NCBI RefSeq assembly: GCF_014636235.1 | Contig: NZ_BMDZ01000029.1 | Coordinates: forward strand, 1 to 64,000 | DNA: 64,000 nucleotides | Origin: Tistrella bauzanensis | GTDB lineage: Bacteria > Pseudomonadota > Alphaproteobacteria > Tistrellales > Tistrellaceae | Direction of reading: 5' to 3' | Shown: positions 27,217 through 36,015 of the stretch, one piece after another | How the letters are laid out: each line of letters starts with the position of its first letter | Numbering within the stretch: position 1 is the first letter of the stretch | Translations under genes and position numbers: made by a program | Notes under the pieces: generated by a model | Database searches by the model: none | Told to the model about the DNA's origin: nothing | What the model saw: only the letters and a program-made list of their open reading frames with translations

Positions 27217-28893
27217 ATGTCGTCGCGCCTGATCGGACTGGTCGCCTTTCTTGTCACTGCCGCGATCGCCTGGGGCCTGTGGTCCTGGACGAATGCGCCG
27301 GTGGCCCTGCCCGATGTGCCGAATGCCCATGTGGCCTGCACGTCCTATGCCCCGTTCCGCGGCCGTCAGACGCCCCACAATGTCGATTTCGTCGCCCCGC
27401 CCGCCCAGATCGCCGAGGATATGGCGATCCTCAAATCGGTCACCGACTGCGTGCGGCTGTATTCGGCGCGCCAGGGGCTGGAAGAGGTGTCGGTCCAGGC
27501 GGCCCAGTTGGGCATGAAGGTGCTTCAGGGCATCTGGATCGGTGCCGACCCTGAGAACAATCGGCTTGAGATCGATGCGGCACTGGATGTTGTGGCCCGC
27601 AACCCGGATGCGATCCGGGCGGTGATCGTGGGCAATGAGGTGCTGCTGCGGCGCGAACAGTCGCCGGAGCGCCTGCGAGAGCTGATCCGCGGCGTGAAGG
27701 CACGCACCGACAAGCCCGTCACCTATGCCGATGTCTGGGAATTCTGGCTGCAGAACCGGGACCTGGCCGACGAGGTCGATTTCGTCACCGTCCATATCCT
27801 GCCCTATTGGGAGGACGAGCCGGTGTCGGTGGACCACTCGATGGCTCATCTGCGCCGGATCATCGCCGAGGTGAAGGAAGCCTTCCCCGGCAAGCCGATC
27901 ATGATCGGCGAGACCGGCTGGCCCAGCGAGGGCCGCACCCGCGGCCCCGCCTCACCCGGTCTGGTCAATCAGGCCAAGTTCATTCGTGAGTTCATCCCAC
28001 TCGCCCGCAGCATGGGGGTCGATTACAACCTGATCGAAGCCTTCGATCAGCCCTGGAAGCGGGTGCAGGAAGGCACGGTCGGCGGCCATTGGGGGCTGGT
28101 GGATGAATTCCGCAACCAGAAATTCCCCCTGACCGGGCCGGTGGTGGAGATGCCGCACTGGTACTGGCTGGCGGCTGGCGGCATTTTCGCGGCCGCCATG
28201 CTGATGCTGCTGGCAGGGCGCCGCCGTCCTGACCGCTCGATCGAGGAACATGTCGGGCGCGAGATCCTGGGCTGGACCGCGGCGGTCAGCGCCGCACAAC
28301 TCGCCGGGGCGACATTGCTGCTGTCGATCGACCACCTGTCGCTGGTCAATCGCGGCCCGGTGGAATGGACCGTCGGCATCGGCCTGTGGCTGCTGTCGAC
28401 GGTGACCGCCGTGGTGCTGGCCCGGCGCTGGGCCGGGCGTGCCGAGATGCGCATCCAGCCCGCCCCGGTGCATACGGTGCTGAGCGCCCTGCGCATGCCC
28501 CATAAGGCCCGTTGGCTTGGCACCGACGACGAGGCACGCGCCTTGCGCCATGGCCTGCTGCGCGGGCTGGCAGCGGTATCCGTCGCCATCGCGATGATCG
28601 GGCTGGCGCTGGATCCGCGCTATCGCGACTTCCCGATCGCCACATTCCTGATACCGGCGCTGGGCTGGGCCGTGGACGCCCTGATGCCCGTCGCCGGCCG
28701 AGCCCGCACACCGCGCCTGACGCTGCCGGTCGAAGAAGCCCTGCTCGCCTTGATGATCGGTGGTGGCGCGGTCGCGGTCGCCGTGGCCGAGGGCGCCGAG
28801 AATGGTGAAGCGCATGTCTGGGCGGTGATCGGCCTGCTGTTCGCGACCGCCATGGCGATCGCCCCCCGGCGCGGACCAGCCGGCCCGGACTGA
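27217..28893 (+). CDS. Membrane-anchored GH17 beta-1,3-glucanase-like protein
   Basis: A 558-residue protein with an N-terminal membrane anchor (residues 5-24), a GH17 domain (about 38-310) and a C-terminal block of membrane segments (about 315-550). The two GH17 catalytic glutamates are present: E141 in VGNEVLL and E232 in IGETGWPS. Related bacterial proteins are linked to beta-1,3 or beta-1,3;1,6 glucan synthesis and remodelling (NdvB/NdvC-like). A second GH17 protein, fused to a synthase, lies 9 kb downstream. GGAGAG precedes the ATG. The glucan linkage is inferred. Confidence 0.87.
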   Translation: MSSRLIGLVAFLVTAAIAWGLWSWTNAPVALPDVPNAHVACTSYAPFRGRQTPHNVDFVAPPAQIAEDMAILKSVTDCVRLYSARQGLEEVSVQAAQLGMKVLQGIWIGADPENNRLEIDAALDVVARNPDAIRAVIVGNEVLLRREQSPERLRELIRGVKARTDKPVTYADVWEFWLQNRDLADEVDFVTVHILPYWEDEPVSVDHSMAHLRRIIAEVKEAFPGKPIMIGETGWPSEGRTRGPASPGLVNQAKFIREFIPLARSMGVDYNLIEAFDQPWKRVQEGTVGGHWGLVDEFRNQKFPLTGPVVEMPHWYWLAAGGIFAAAMLMLLAGRRRPDRSIEEHVGREILGWTAAVSAAQLAGATLLLSIDHLSLVNRGPVEWTVGIGLWLLSTVTAVVLARRWAGRAEMRIQPAPVHTVLSALRMPHKARWLGTDDEARALRHGLLRGLAAVSVAIAMIGLALDPRYRDFPIATFLIPALGWAVDALMPVAGRARTPRLTLPVEEALLALMIGGGAVAVAVAEGAENGEAHVWAVIGLLFATAMAIAPRRGPAGPD

Positions 28894-29058
28894 TCCCGCC
28901 CCGGCAGCGGCGGCCATGCACGCACCCCACGCCCGAGGCGATTTTTCACCGGCTGATGAATGATCATTGGTCCATTCGGGGCTGCGGACTGGAAAGCTGC
29001 GCGCGGTTGCGCAACACTGCCCTCATGACGTCACATGCCCGTTGGCCCGGAGTTCCGA

Positions 29059-29994
29059 ATGACCACATTGTCGCCGGCTGAGAGATCTCGTGAACGCGCG
29101 GTCGCCATCGCAGTGCTGGCCGATCTGGCCTTGTGCGGGCCGTTCATGGCGGTGGCCATATGGTCGGGTTCGCTGACCATGATCGCCGACGGCGTGCGCG
29201 GCACATTGCTGATCTGTGTCGGGCTGGTGTCCTATGCCACGCTGCGCAACATCAACCGCCGCCGCACCGGCAATTTCGAATACGGCACCGCCAAGCTGGA
29301 ACAGGCGGTCTCGATCCTGATCGCGATGATGCTGGTCATCGCCGCCTGTTTCATCCTCTACAAACTGGCAACCAAGGTGCCCGCCCCGTCGGAGACCGGC
29401 ACCGCCGCCTATCTGGCCACCTTCTTCGTGACCTTCAATCTGTTCCTGAATACCGGTCAGCTACTGTCGTTGCGCCGGGCGGCCCGCGACGGCGCCTCGA
29501 TCATCGTGCGGTCGCAATACCGGGCGCGCTGGGCCAAGACCATCGGATCGGTGGTGGTGGTGGGTTGCGTCGCCATCGATCAACTGGGCGGCGACATGAT
29601 GCTGTCCTACTGGGCCGATATGGTCGGCTCCACAGCAGTTGCGATCATCATGCTGGCCACCACCTTCGGCATGCTGAAGGAGGCCATGCCCGATCTGCTC
29701 GACCGGTCGCTGGCCGAACCGTTGCAGATGGAGATCAACAAGGTTCTGGCGCAGTTCTTTGACGATTATGACGATCTGGTGCGGGTGCGCAGCCGCCGGC
29801 TGGGCAACGGCGCCGAGATCGAGATCACCCTGACCTTTGAAGGCGATCGCAGCTTCGCGGCTGTCGCCGAGATCATGAACCGGATGCGCGCGGCGCTGGC
29901 CGCAGCCCTGCCCGATGCCCAGATCGTGCTGGTCCCGCTGGCCAGCCGCCATGGCGGCGGCCAGCCGGCCCCATCCGTCGCGGAACCCGCCTGA
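29059..29994 (+). CDS. Divergent cation diffusion facilitator (CDF) family protein
   Basis: The 311-residue membrane protein has the CDF layout: six hydrophobic segments, then a C-terminal cytoplasmic domain (about 215-300, including IEITLTFEGDRSFAAVAEI) and the LLDRSLAEP junction. The usual site-A metal ligands are mostly missing. TM2 keeps one aspartate (MIADGVRG), but the second position is Gly, and the TM5 His-x3-Asp is Gln-x3-Arg (SQYRARWAK). Transport of the usual divalent metals is therefore doubtful. The ATG at 29059 has GGAG six bases upstream. The gene stands alone between GH17 and pirin genes. Confidence 0.8.
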   Translation: MTTLSPAERSRERAVAIAVLADLALCGPFMAVAIWSGSLTMIADGVRGTLLICVGLVSYATLRNINRRRTGNFEYGTAKLEQAVSILIAMMLVIAACFILYKLATKVPAPSETGTAAYLATFFVTFNLFLNTGQLLSLRRAARDGASIIVRSQYRARWAKTIGSVVVVGCVAIDQLGGDMMLSYWADMVGSTAVAIIMLATTFGMLKEAMPDLLDRSLAEPLQMEINKVLAQFFDDYDDLVRVRSRRLGNGAEIEITLTFEGDRSFAAVAEIMNRMRAALAAALPDAQIVLVPLASRHGGGQPAPSVAEPA

Positions 29995-30170
29995 TGCTGC
30001 CCGGCCATTGTTTCCTGGCGGTGCAAAGATCGTTGCGCCGGCCACGTCTACGGAAACAGTGGCGCAGTGCCTATCTTCAGGGCTGAACACGGCACCCGAC
30101 CGAAGACCTGCCCGGCCGGACACGCCGCACCGGCACCGCGACCTTCGGACCAGAGGAAAGGCGTCTCCCC

Positions 30171-31055
30171 ATGACCGCGACCATGACCAATACGACCCCC
30201 GCCACTGCCGGCGGTCGCCGGGTGACCAAGGTCATCGTCGGCCGTCCGGCATCGGATGGCGACGGTGTCAAGCTGACGCGGGTGATCGGCCAGCCGGCGC
30301 TCGACATGCTCGATCCGTTCCTGATGCTCGACGAATTCGGCTCCGACGACCCGGGCGCCTATATCGGCGGCTTTCCGGCACATCCCCATCGCGGCTTCGA
30401 AACCGTGACCTATATGCTGGCCGGCCGCATGCGCCATGCCGACAATGCCGGCCATGCGGGGGTTCTGGTGCCGGGCAGCGTGCAGTGGATGTCGGCCGGC
30501 CGCGGCATCGTTCATGAGGAAATGCCCGAACAGACCGAGGGTCTGATGCGCGGCTTTCAGTTGTGGGTGAACCTGCCCGCGTCGGAGAAGATGAAGGCGC
30601 CGGCCTATCGCGAATTCGGCCCCGACAGCATTCCGGATGTGCCGCTGCCGGGCGGCGCCGGCCGGGTGAAGGTCATTGCCGGCACGGTCTTCGGCACCAG
30701 CGGCCCGGTGGCCGGGGTTGCAAGCGATCCCTTGTATCTGGATGTGGCCGTCACCGCCGGCGGCAGCGTCGACCTGCCGGTGCCTGCCGGCCATGCCGCC
30801 TTCATCTATGTCTATGAAGGCGCACTCAGTCTGGGCGTCGGAGCCGAGGCCAGCCCGCTCGCCACCCGGCGGCTGGGCGTGCTGTCGGGCGATGGCGATG
30901 TCAGGCTGCGCAATGACGAGACGGCCACTGCCCGCGCCATCCTGGTCGCCGGCCGGCCGATCGGCGAGCCGGTGGCCCGATATGGCCCGTTCGTGATGAA
31001 CACCCAGGCCGAGATCATGCGGGCGATCGACGACTATCAGCGCGGCCGGTTCTGA
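30171..31055 (+). CDS. Pirin-family cupin protein
   Basis: A 294-residue bicupin with the pirin metal-binding set: HPHRGFETVTYMLAG with two histidines in the N-terminal cupin, then SAGRGIVHEEMP with the third histidine and a glutamate. The C-terminal cupin starts near residue 165. Bacterial pirins include quercetinase-like dioxygenases and redox regulators. The start at 30171 has GGAAAGG upstream; an ATG at 30183 is possible. No operon partner: it is convergent with the agmatine deiminase gene, 28 bp away. Confidence 0.93.
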   Translation: MTATMTNTTPATAGGRRVTKVIVGRPASDGDGVKLTRVIGQPALDMLDPFLMLDEFGSDDPGAYIGGFPAHPHRGFETVTYMLAGRMRHADNAGHAGVLVPGSVQWMSAGRGIVHEEMPEQTEGLMRGFQLWVNLPASEKMKAPAYREFGPDSIPDVPLPGGAGRVKVIAGTVFGTSGPVAGVASDPLYLDVAVTAGGSVDLPVPAGHAAFIYVYEGALSLGVGAEASPLATRRLGVLSGDGDVRLRNDETATARAILVAGRPIGEPVARYGPFVMNTQAEIMRAIDDYQRGRF

Positions 31056-31083
31056 CCGGCGGCAACGGCCCGATCACGGTTGC

Positions 31084-32226
31084 TCAGGCCGCACCGGGCC
31101 GGCGTCGCGCCGGCACCTGCTGGGTGATGCAATGGATATTGCCGCCGCCCAGCAGGATCTCGCGCCCCGGCACACCCACCACCTCCCATCCCGGACAGGC
31201 GGCAGCGATCGCATCGGCCGCCGCCTGATCGCGGGCATGGTCGAGCAGCGGCATCACGATCCGCCGCCCCCCGGCGCCATTGGCCCTGCCATTGGCCATA
31301 TAGAAATTACAGTAGGATCCGGCCATGCGGTCGCCCGCGCGGCGCGGCTGGCTGCCGGCCACGATGTCGACGCCCGCCGCCTCGTCGGCGGTGATGGTGA
31401 GCGGGCCGGGCTGATGGATACGGTGGATGGCCAGGCGGCGGCCGCGGGCATCGCGCGCCTCGGCCAGCACCGCCTCGGCCTCTTCCGAAATCGACCGCTG
31501 CGGGTCGGCCATGTCGTCAGTCCAGGTCAGGCAGACCATGCCGGGTGCCGGCACATGCAGCAGATTGTCGACATGGCCGGTGGTTTCGTCCAGATGCACC
31601 CCGCGCGGCAGCCAGATCACCAGATCCACCCCCAGCGCCGCCTTCAGCGCCGTCTCGGTCGCATCCCGGCCGAGCGCGGCATTGCGGCCGGGAGACAGCA
31701 GGCATTCGGCGGTCACGAAAGCGGTGCCCTCACCATCGACATGAACGGCGCCGCCTTCCATCACGATCGGTGCCCGCCAGACAGCGGATGCCTCGATGCC
31801 GGCAATCTTGGCCGCCACCTGATCATCGCGATCCCACGGAAAGTACAGCCCGTCGACCAGACCGCCCCAGGCATTGAACCGCCAGTCGACCGCTATCCGG
31901 CCGCCCCGGTCGTCGATCACGAAACTGGGGCCGGTGTCGCGCACCCAGGCATCATTCGTGGTCATCTCCACCACCCGGATGTGGCCGGGCAGCCGCGCGC
32001 GGGCATTGGCCCATTGCCCGGCCGAGGCCGCGACCGTCACCGGCTCCACGGCCGCGATCGCGGTCGCCACCGCCGTGAACGCCGCCTGCGCCGGCTTGGC
32101 ACCCAGCCGCCAGTTGTCGGGCCGCTCGGGCCAGATCAGCCAGCAGCCGTCATGGCATTCGAACTCGCCCGGCATGTGGCAGCCGGCCGCGGCTGGCGAG
32201 GGCATATCCTGCGATGTCATGGTCAT
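31084..32226 (-). CDS. aguA: Agmatine deiminase
   Basis: It converts agmatine to N-carbamoylputrescine and ammonia in the arginine-decarboxylase route to putrescine. The 380-residue protein has the guanidino-group hydrolase signatures: NDAWVRDTGPSFV, GGAVHVDGEG and the catalytic cysteine in GGGNIHCITQQ near the C-terminus. GAGG lies just before the ATG at 32226. It is 28 bp downstream of glucokinase on the same strand and may share its transcript. A carbamoylputrescine amidase was not found nearby. Confidence 0.95.
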   Translation of the reverse strand: MTMTSQDMPSPAAAGCHMPGEFECHDGCWLIWPERPDNWRLGAKPAQAAFTAVATAIAAVEPVTVAASAGQWANARARLPGHIRVVEMTTNDAWVRDTGPSFVIDDRGGRIAVDWRFNAWGGLVDGLYFPWDRDDQVAAKIAGIEASAVWRAPIVMEGGAVHVDGEGTAFVTAECLLSPGRNAALGRDATETALKAALGVDLVIWLPRGVHLDETTGHVDNLLHVPAPGMVCLTWTDDMADPQRSISEEAEAVLAEARDARGRRLAIHRIHQPGPLTITADEAAGVDIVAGSQPRRAGDRMAGSYCNFYMANGRANGAGGRRIVMPLLDHARDQAAADAIAAACPGWEVVGVPGREILLGGGNIHCITQQVPARRRPGAA

Positions 32227-32254
32227 CTGCCTCAGCGGTCGGGGAAGATCAGGG

Positions 32255-33403
32255 TCAATCGAAAACCGGGCCGGCGGCACGTGCCGCCCGGATATCGGCG
32301 ATGCGGGCCAGGCCGATCAGGGCCAGATCATCTCCGGCTGGCGCCATATCAAGTGGAACATCAGCAAGATAGCTGGAAAACCGCCCCTTGCTTCTGAACC
32401 GTGCGGCGACGAGATCGCGGTCGAACAGCGGACCCAGGCCATGGAGCAGATCGCCGGCCAGCACCACGCCGCCACGGGCGCCCGTGGCAATGGCAAGGTC
32501 ACCGGCCGCGGCCCCCACCCAGCCCGAGAACAAGGCGAAGCCCGCCTGAGCGGCATCGTCGCCGGCAAACGCCGCCGCCGCCAGTGCCGGCGGGTCCATC
32601 GTCAACGCAGCACCGCCAATGCCCGGCCCCGATAGATCGCGTGTGGCAGCCACCGCCGCCACCAGCCGCCCCAGCCCATGCCCCGACACCAGATCCTCTA
32701 GTGAAACATGCGACATCACGCCGGCAACGCCCGGCAGGGCGCGCGCGGCATCGATCACCGCCCATTCATCGGCAGTCTCTGCCGCCAAGGCGATATGACC
32801 GCCTTCCGCCGGCACCACCTGCGGCAAGGCATGATGGCCGGGCAGCAACAGCGCGGTGCCGAAGCCGGTGCCGATGCCGATCAGCAGGCGTGGCGCTGCG
32901 GTGTCGCCAGCGCCGGCGAGCAGATGTTCGAAACGGTCATCCGGCCGGTGGCCGCCGGCACCGTCCCCGGGCTCGGTCATCACGCCAAGCCCGGTCGCCT
33001 GCGCCATCAGGTCGTTGACCACCGCAACGGATGGCAGGCCCAGCCCGGCGCCCAGCGTGCGCGCCTCGATCGCGAGCCCCGGCCGGTTGGTCAGCACGGC
33101 GGCGCCACGTGCGCCATCGACCGGGCCGGCGACACAGATCGCCGCCGCCTGCGGCACGGTGCCCACGGCTTTCAACCAGGTGCTGCGCAGGGTGGCCGCC
33201 AGATCGGTGATATCGGCGGTGGCGGCACGGCCGATCATGGTCAGGCGTCCACGGCGGTCGCGGCGGGCAATGCGCAGATTGGTGCCGCCCAGATCCGCCA
33301 CCAGCACGTCGGCCGGCTCCGGTCGGCGCAGGCCGCCGGCTCCGTCGACGGGCCGTACGGCCGCAGGCAGGGGGCCGGACCGGAAGCGCGGGGTCTGCGG
33401 CAT
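32255..33403 (-). CDS. glk: Glucokinase (Glk family)
   Basis: It phosphorylates glucose with ATP. The 382-residue protein shows the ATP-binding ADLGGTNLRIA motif, the sugar-site AVVNDLMAQATG with the catalytic aspartate, and GTGFGTALLLPG. The VPAEGGHIALA segment is characteristic of bacterial glucokinase rather than ROK kinases. The first 35 residues are an extension beyond the usual start. The ATG at 33403 has GAGGA upstream; an ATG at 33454 would overlap the LysR gene end. It sits 13 bp after a LysR gene on the same strand. Confidence 0.9.
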   Translation of the reverse strand: MPQTPRFRSGPLPAAVRPVDGAGGLRRPEPADVLVADLGGTNLRIARRDRRGRLTMIGRAATADITDLAATLRSTWLKAVGTVPQAAAICVAGPVDGARGAAVLTNRPGLAIEARTLGAGLGLPSVAVVNDLMAQATGLGVMTEPGDGAGGHRPDDRFEHLLAGAGDTAAPRLLIGIGTGFGTALLLPGHHALPQVVPAEGGHIALAAETADEWAVIDAARALPGVAGVMSHVSLEDLVSGHGLGRLVAAVAATRDLSGPGIGGAALTMDPPALAAAAFAGDDAAQAGFALFSGWVGAAAGDLAIATGARGGVVLAGDLLHGLGPLFDRDLVAARFRSKGRFSSYLADVPLDMAPAGDDLALIGLARIADIRAARAAGPVFD

Positions 33404-33416
33404 GAAAGGTCGTTCC

Positions 33417-34349
33417 TCAGGATGATGATGCCGGAAGATCTCGATCGGGTTCATTGATAGCGTCCGGGGACGACGCTGCAAAGTCCGGGCGTTCGGAAAG
33501 CGCCCGCCGGGCCGCGCGCGCCACCACCTCCATCACCGTCCGCACCGCCGGCATGCGCGCCATATCGGGGCGCGCCACCAGCCATACCGGCCGGTCGGGT
33601 GGTACCGGCGCCTCGGGCAGCGGCACCAGGCCGCTGCCGGGTCCGCACATGTAATCCGGCAGCACCGCAATGCCCAGGCCGGCGGCCGCAGCGGCGCGCT
33701 GCACCTCAATGCTGTCGGATTTCATCCCGACCGGCATATGGCCCAGCGCCTCGGCCATCCAACGTGCCAGAGCCAATCCTTGAAAGCCACGATCCCAGCC
33801 GATCAGCGGCACTCGGCCACCGGCCCTGACCGTCTCCAGCCGGTCGGGGCGCAGATACAGGTGATAGCGAATGCGCCCCACCCGCCGCATCAGCAGGCCC
33901 TGCGCTTCGGGCCGGGCCAGTCTGAGGGCCAGATCCGCCTCGTGCTTCAGCAGATCGAGCCGCCGCGCGCTGGCCAGCAGTTCCACGGTGATGTCGGGGC
34001 GACGGGCTGCAAGCCCGGCCAATGCCGGCGCCACCAGATAGACCGCCAGGGTATCGGCGGTGGCCAGACGGACATGCCCCGACAATGCCGCCGCCTCGCG
34101 CTCCAACCCCGACAGGGCCTCGGCGACCGGGGCCAGCCGGCGGGCGAGCGCGGTGCCGGCCGCGGTCGGCAGATAGCCACCGGCGCCGCGGGCGAACAGC
34201 ACCACATTCATCGCCGCCTCGATCGCCGCCACCCGTCGACCGATGGTCGCCGGGCTGCTGGCCAGGCGGATGGCGGCGCCGGACAGGGTGCCGGCCTCGA
34301 ACACCGCCTGCACCACCTGCAGATCGTCCCAGTTGATCCGCGCCATCAT
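33417..34349 (-). CDS. LysR-family regulator beside glucokinase
   Basis: A protein of 310 residues with the LysR N-terminus INWDDLQVVQAVFEAGTLSG and helix-turn-helix region AAIRLASSPATIGRRVAAIE, followed by an effector domain. The start at 34349 (ATGATG) has a GGGGG stretch upstream; an ATG at 34415 would place coding in an AT-rich area that looks like the divergent promoter. It is divergent from an EamA transporter gene and leads glk and aguA on its strand. Control of the transporter is the most common arrangement, but this is inference. Confidence 0.87.
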   Translation of the reverse strand: MMARINWDDLQVVQAVFEAGTLSGAAIRLASSPATIGRRVAAIEAAMNVVLFARGAGGYLPTAAGTALARRLAPVAEALSGLEREAAALSGHVRLATADTLAVYLVAPALAGLAARRPDITVELLASARRLDLLKHEADLALRLARPEAQGLLMRRVGRIRYHLYLRPDRLETVRAGGRVPLIGWDRGFQGLALARWMAEALGHMPVGMKSDSIEVQRAAAAAGLGIAVLPDYMCGPGSGLVPLPEAPVPPDRPVWLVARPDMARMPAVRTVMEVVARAARRALSERPDFAASSPDAINEPDRDLPASSS

Positions 34350-34506
34350 CGGCCCCCATGCTGCATCGGCCCCGCGCCGCATTAGATTTTCAAAAGTGAA
34401 AAACTCATCATTCATATCTGTGGTACCAGCCCGATACCGCCAAGGGCAAGCTCCCGGCAACCGACGGCCGCGAGCCCGCGGCTGCCACCAACCGGAGATC
34501 CGCCAC

Positions 34507-35397
34507 ATGCCTGTTCAGGCCGGATTGCTGCTCACCGCCCTGCTCTGGGGCGCCACATTGATCGCCGCGCGCATCCTGGTGCCGGATACAGGCATCTATG
34601 GGCTGGGCTTCTGGCGCTTTCTGATCGCCGCCGCCGTACTGCTGCCGCCGCTGCTGATCCACCGCCGCCTGCACATGCCGTCCCTGTTCCGCGACGGCGT
34701 GCCATTGGCGCTGATGGGGGTGATCGGCGTGTTCGGGTTCTCGTGGTGCCTGTTCACCGGCCTGCCGATGACCTCGCCGGTCAACGCCGCGCTGATCATG
34801 ACCCTCAATCCTGCACTTGCCGCCCTGTTCGGCGGGATGATGGGCGCAGGCCTGCCCGGCCGGCGGTTGGTTGCCGGGCTGGTACTGGGTATGGCCGGCG
34901 TGGCATTGGTGTCGATGCCCGACCTGGCCCATCTGGCGGCTCTGCGCTTCAACCCCGGCGACGGGCTGATCCTGGCCGGCAATGCCGGCTGGGCACTCTA
35001 TGGCGTTCTGGCGCGCCTGCGCCTGAAGGCGACACCGCCCGACATCGCCACCGCCGTGACCATGAGCCTGGGCGCGCTGTGCTTCGCCATTGCGGCGCTG
35101 GTCGCAGGCCATGGCGTCGAGATTCTGCCGCCGGCGCCAGGGTTGTGGCCGCTGATCGGATTCCTGGCCATCGGCGGCACGGTCCTCACCTATGTCTGGT
35201 GGACGCGCGGCGTGATGGCGCTGGGGGCCGCGCGGGCGGCGCTCGCCTATAATCTGGTGCCGGTGGCGGCGATGGGCTTCACCTGGGTGCTGTATGGCAC
35301 GGCGCCGCTGCCGGCCCAGATCATCGGCGCGATCCTGGCGGGTGCGGGCCTCGTGATCGCGACCGGATTGTTCAGCCGCGCGCGCGCATCAGCCTGA
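34507..35397 (+). CDS. EamA/DMT-family transporter
   Basis: The 296-residue membrane protein has ten predicted helices in two EamA repeats. The first repeat starts LLLTALLWGATLIAARILV and the second begins near ILAGNAGWALYGVLARL. Such proteins export metabolites or amino acids, but the substrate cannot be read from sequence. GGAG lies nine bases before the ATG. The gene is divergent from a LysR regulator, a common arrangement for efflux genes under LysR control. The 3' end overlaps the convergent small membrane gene by 26 bp. Confidence 0.92.
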   Translation: MPVQAGLLLTALLWGATLIAARILVPDTGIYGLGFWRFLIAAAVLLPPLLIHRRLHMPSLFRDGVPLALMGVIGVFGFSWCLFTGLPMTSPVNAALIMTLNPALAALFGGMMGAGLPGRRLVAGLVLGMAGVALVSMPDLAHLAALRFNPGDGLILAGNAGWALYGVLARLRLKATPPDIATAVTMSLGALCFAIAALVAGHGVEILPPAPGLWPLIGFLAIGGTVLTYVWWTRGVMALGAARAALAYNLVPVAAMGFTWVLYGTAPLPAQIIGAILAGAGLVIATGLFSRARASA

Positions 35398-35758
35398 GAG
35401 ACGCGAAGACGGCCGCGGGAGCCGCGGCCCCGGCATTGTAGAGCGCAAAGGCGAAGATCGAGAGCACAAGCCCGGCCAGCGCCAGCTTGCGGCCCAGCGG
35501 ATGCGTCACCAGCAGGGCCGCCACCGACACGATCAGGGCCAGCCCTCCGAAGATCCCGAGGTTGAACGCCTCAAGCAGCAGTTGGCGTGGGCCGCACCAC
35601 AAAGGACGGGCATCGGCGAGGCAGGCCCAGGTCAATGTCTCCGGTTGGACCACCTCCACCCTCAACCACAGGGCTGTCAGCACGGCTGCGGCGATGAGAA
35701 GGCCGGCAAGGGGCATAAACAGGGCCGAGGGATGTTCCCGGTACATATCTTGACACAT
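35372..35758 (-). CDS. Hypothetical small membrane protein
   Basis: A protein of about 128 residues with three to four hydrophobic helices (LFMPLAGLLIAAAVLTALWL; a second from GIFGGLALIVSVAALLV; a third from LALAGLVLSIFAFALYNAG). A pair of cysteines (WACLADARPLWCG) lies in the loop after the first helix. I do not recognise a family. Several starts are possible (35800, 35758, 35746), and none has a strong ribosome site. It overlaps the EamA gene end tail to tail. Confidence 0.6.
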   Translation of the reverse strand: MCQDMYREHPSALFMPLAGLLIAAAVLTALWLRVEVVQPETLTWACLADARPLWCGPRQLLLEAFNLGIFGGLALIVSVAALLVTHPLGRKLALAGLVLSIFAFALYNAGAAAPAAVFASLRLMRARG

Positions 35759-35814
35759 GGCTATGCGTGATCCGCCGTTGCGTGCCTTGGCACTGAGCAT
35801 ATATAACTCGTAAC

Positions 35815-35832
35815 CGACGCAGGGCTGCGTCG
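35815..35832 (+). repeat. Hairpin upstream of the GH17-GT2 gene
   Basis: CGACGCA pairs with TGCGTCG around a GGGC loop and is followed within four bases by an A-rich run. An AT-rich TATATAACT element lies just before it. It may mark the leader of the downstream glucan synthase mRNA or the promoter zone of the convergent small gene. Confidence 0.45.
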
Positions 35833-36015
35833 CCTAGAAAAAAAGAACGGTTAGACGAGGACATCTCGGGTGTGGCGACGCCCGGTTCTCTGAGGCAAAG
35901 CTGGAAGTAAAGAAACGGTTACGACGCCTTCAAAAAGGTGTGATCCGTTGGCCCGATGACCGGAAAATCGTTGGGCACAGCCTTTAAGTCCACTTGAACA
36001 TCGACTGGTTGGCTC

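Noticed and set aside
30056..30170. Possible RNA element before the pirin gene
   Set aside because: No stable conserved fold or known motif could be recognised by eye.
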